DNA of 8,750 bases from Candidatus Woesearchaeota archaeon (GTDB lineage: Archaea > Nanobdellota > Nanobdellia > Woesearchaeales > WJKV01), in NCBI GenBank assembly GCA_019323355.1, contig JAHWHI010000066.1:1-8750 (forward strand), written 5' to 3'. Below, piece after piece: positions 6,918 through 8,750 of the stretch (the stretch's first letter is position 1; each line of letters begins with the position of its first letter). The notes beneath the pieces are model-generated. The model saw only the letters and a program-made list of their open reading frames with translations. It searched no databases and was not told where the DNA came from. The position numbers and the translations under genes are program-made.

Positions 6918-7696
6918 AGATTCTATTTGGTCCTGCTGGAAATGTTGTCCCTGGCGCGCTTGCATCTATTCGTGAAGTCAAGAAGATGGGGCTTGATGCA
7001 GAAGAGTTTGCATTCACCTATTCAGTGTGGATGAAGAACGATGATGCAATGAAGATCAAAGAAGAGAACAAGAAACTAGGGATCAAGCTGAGCGCGCACG
7101 CACAGTATTGGATAAATCTTAATTCTGATGATGAAGGAAAAGTCGAGGCAAGCAAGAAAAGGATACTGAAAGCCTGCGAAAAAGCACATTATATGGGAGC
7201 AAAGCATGTTATATTCCATCCTGGTTATTACGGGAAACTTTCTGCAAAAGAAACATATGATCGTATAAAGAAAGCCATTGATGTAATTCAGAGAGAGCTG
7301 AAGAAGAATGGATGGGATGATGTCAAGCTAACGTGCGAGACAACTGGAAAAGTAAGCCAGTTCGGAACAGTAGAGGAGCTAAGGCAATTGAGAGAGGATG
7401 CCGGCACAGCGATATGTGTTGATTTTGCGCATCTTTATGCAAGAAGCCTTGGCACGAAAAGCTATGACGAGATTGTGAAGCAGTTCAAAGGAGAAAAGAA
7501 TATGCACTGTCATTTCTCTGGGATCAATTACGGCAATAAAGGAGAGATGTCCCATAAAGTCATGGAGAAAAAAGATATTGTTGCTTTGCTAAAAGCACTC
7601 AAGAAATACGATGTGAGCTGCACTATCATCTCTGAATCTCCGATAACTTATGAAGACAGCCTCAAGATGAAGAAGATCTGGGAAGAGATCAAATGA
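6914..7696 (+). CDS. nfo: Endonuclease IV (AP endonuclease, Nfo family), archaeal type
   Basis: A 260-residue TIM-barrel enzyme, a little shorter than E. coli Nfo (285). It should cleave the phosphodiester bond 5' of abasic sites in base excision repair using a trinuclear zinc site. Ligand candidates line up in order: H62 (SAHAQYWINL), H102 (IFHPG), E142 (TCETTGK), D170 and H173 (CVDFAHLYARS), H198 or H200 (MHCHFSG), H214 (GEMSH) and E241 (IISESP). The Asp-x-His pair of Nfo (D229/H231) seems replaced by E211..H214, a form I associate with archaeal members. The start overlaps the antiporter stop as ATGA (6914-6917), so translation is probably coupled although the functions are unrelated. The 3' end overlaps the converging propeller gene by 8 bases. 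A broader xylose-isomerase-like TIM-barrel role is the main alternative, made less likely by the full ligand set. Confidence 0.9.
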   Translation: MKILFGPAGNVVPGALASIREVKKMGLDAEEFAFTYSVWMKNDDAMKIKEENKKLGIKLSAHAQYWINLNSDDEGKVEASKKRILKACEKAHYMGAKHVIFHPGYYGKLSAKETYDRIKKAIDVIQRELKKNGWDDVKLTCETTGKVSQFGTVEELRQLREDAGTAICVDFAHLYARSLGTKSYDEIVKQFKGEKNMHCHFSGINYGNKGEMSHKVMEKKDIVALLKALKKYDVSCTIISESPITYEDSLKMKKIWEEIK

Positions 7697-8750
7697 TTTC
7701 TGTCACGCTTGTATTTGTTTCTGAAACATTATGGATTTCCTGATAATATGAGAGCTGGGGAATTATGTAGACATAAAGGTCATTCTCATTTATTTTCCTT
7801 GTTCCGCTTTTCCATGCCACCAGTCCTCCGAATATAGACGGTGACCACTCATCGTCTGTTGAATTTGAGATTTGGATCTCTGTTTCGTCCTCAAGATAAT
7901 ACAAGTAGATGTCAGAGTTTTGGTTCCTATAGTCTTCCCATACAATCAGGTCCTGGTATATCATGGGGTTTTTCTGATCAGCAGTATTGTTCGTGATCTG
8001 CGTCAGCTGTTCGTTCTCAAGGTCAAACAGGTATATGTCCCAGTTTCCGTTCCTGTCATCTGCAAACACAATCTTCTTGTCATAGATAGATGGAGATTCC
8101 TGGCTGTCGAATGCAGATTCTCTTGGCATTGCGACCTCTGTTCCTGTCGCAAGATTATAGTACGAGACAACTGGAGTTGCAGTCGCTGATTCGAACACAA
8201 CAATGTCCTTGTATATCTTTGGTCTTTTTATCGGATTCATGAGGTATCCTATCTTTTCCCTGTTTTTCTTCAGGATATCGTAACTGTACAGTGTATGGAC
8301 AAAATCTGAACCTTCTTTCCAGATAATATTTGTGCCCCAGATATCTGGCTGGAATAATGCGTTTTCTGTCCTGTCAACTGTATCCTTTTTTCCGCTTTCC
8401 AGGTCGCAGATTATTATCTTGCTCTTTACAGCATCTCTTAACGGGCCAGGAGATCCAGAAAGGTCATTGAACACAATATATTTTCCATACATGTTTGGAT
8501 TATAGACTGACTGGACTTTTTGTATCTTGTCTATCTTTGTATTCACTATCAATCTTTCTAACAGGTTTGTTGCGAGATCAAGCCTGTATAGGTTTTCTGT
8601 TTTTCCATTATTGCTCGTGAAATATAGTACTGCTCCTTTGATAATGATGTTGTCAAAATCCATATCTTCCAGAACTTTGAAGATTGTGGCTGAAACATTT
8701 TCCTGTGAGAAGTTTATCCGTTCTTCCAGTGCGGATTTTAAAGTTTGATC
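7689..8750 (-). CDS. TolB-like beta-propeller protein (partial, N-terminus outside window)
   Basis: On the minus strand the frame is open from base 8750 to a TGA at 7691-7689, giving 353 visible residues; no stop precedes the first ATG (8663), and 29 sensible codons lie upstream of it, so the true start is probably beyond the window. The repeat unit P-x-(I/M)-(Y/W/F)-x-x-x-I-V-(W/F) recurs at visible residues 85, 135, 177, 220, 262 and 304 (spacing 50, 42, 43, 42, 42), with a degenerate unit near 33. Two units show the TolB signature D-D-R-N-G-N-W-D-I-Y-L and its sibling E-D-Y-R-N-Q-N-S-D-I-Y-L. That is about seven blades in view. N-x-S/T sequons are frequent, fitting a glycosylated surface protein. 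No membrane helix is visible; export signal, if any, is off-window. It likely binds a ligand or partner at the cell surface; function unknown. Confidence 0.85.
   Translation of the reverse strand, partial: DQTLKSALEERINFSQENVSATIFKVLEDMDFDNIIIKGAVLYFTSNNGKTENLYRLDLATNLLERLIVNTKIDKIQKVQSVYNPNMYGKYIVFNDLSGSPGPLRDAVKSKIIICDLESGKKDTVDRTENALFQPDIWGTNIIWKEGSDFVHTLYSYDILKKNREKIGYLMNPIKRPKIYKDIVVFESATATPVVSYYNLATGTEVAMPRESAFDSQESPSIYDKKIVFADDRNGNWDIYLFDLENEQLTQITNNTADQKNPMIYQDLIVWEDYRNQNSDIYLYYLEDETEIQISNSTDDEWSPSIFGGLVAWKSGTRKINENDLYVYIIPQLSYYQEIHNVSETNTSVTEII

Noticed and set aside
7872..8189. 105-codon plus-strand open frame within the propeller gene
   Set aside because: Antisense to clear TolB repeats; its Val/Leu-rich repeats merely mirror those repeats.
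1..8750. CRISPR arrays, tRNA or rRNA genes, insertion sequences, attachment sites
   Set aside because: No direct repeat arrays, no cloverleaf-like or rRNA-like segments and no transposase or integrase were seen; nearly every base lies in a supported coding region.

Overview
The window looks like archaeal chromosome, most plausibly a DPANN-type lineage (Woesearchaeota or a relative), though that placement is from general feel and not from a marker gene. Supporting signs are tightly packed genes with ATGA overlaps, GGTGA/GAGGTGA-type ribosome binding sites, an archaeal-style short endonuclease IV, a TolB-like surface propeller with many N-glycosylation sequons, and frequent ATA/AGA/AGG codons. 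There is no rRNA, tRNA, CRISPR array, insertion sequence or other mobile element, and no gene-free stretch longer than 25 bases.

Region 1 (1-5711) is a run of six same-strand genes forming a MoxR/VWA locus. In order they are: the C-terminus of a membrane-anchored protein; an 800-residue BatA-like membrane protein with two VWA domains, one nested inside a glutamine-amidotransferase-like fold; a single-helix protein with a very regular coiled coil; a three-helix membrane protein with an acidic tail; a MoxR-type AAA+ ATPase; and a soluble DUF58 VWA protein. Positive-inside reasoning puts the ATPase and DUF58 in the cytosol. It puts the large VWA/GATase-like domain, the coiled coil and the acidic tail outside. 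The natural reading is an ATP-driven envelope machine with intracellular and extracellular MIDAS modules.

Region 2 (5712-7696) continues the same run without a gap: a 401-residue cation:proton antiporter-like protein starting on the base after the DUF58 stop, then a 260-residue endonuclease IV (AP endonuclease) starting in an ATGA overlap. The antiporter appears to lack the usual ion-binding aspartates. Spacing suggests the whole + strand block may be one transcription unit, possibly with an internal promoter near 2554.

Region 3 (7689-8750) is a converging minus-strand gene for a TolB-like beta-propeller, overlapping the end of the endonuclease IV gene by 8 bases. Its frame stays open to the window edge, so its N-terminus lies beyond 8750. 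The most interesting material is the MoxR/VWA locus, especially the coiled-coil rod with core cysteines, the nested VWA, and the antiporter with altered active-site residues.
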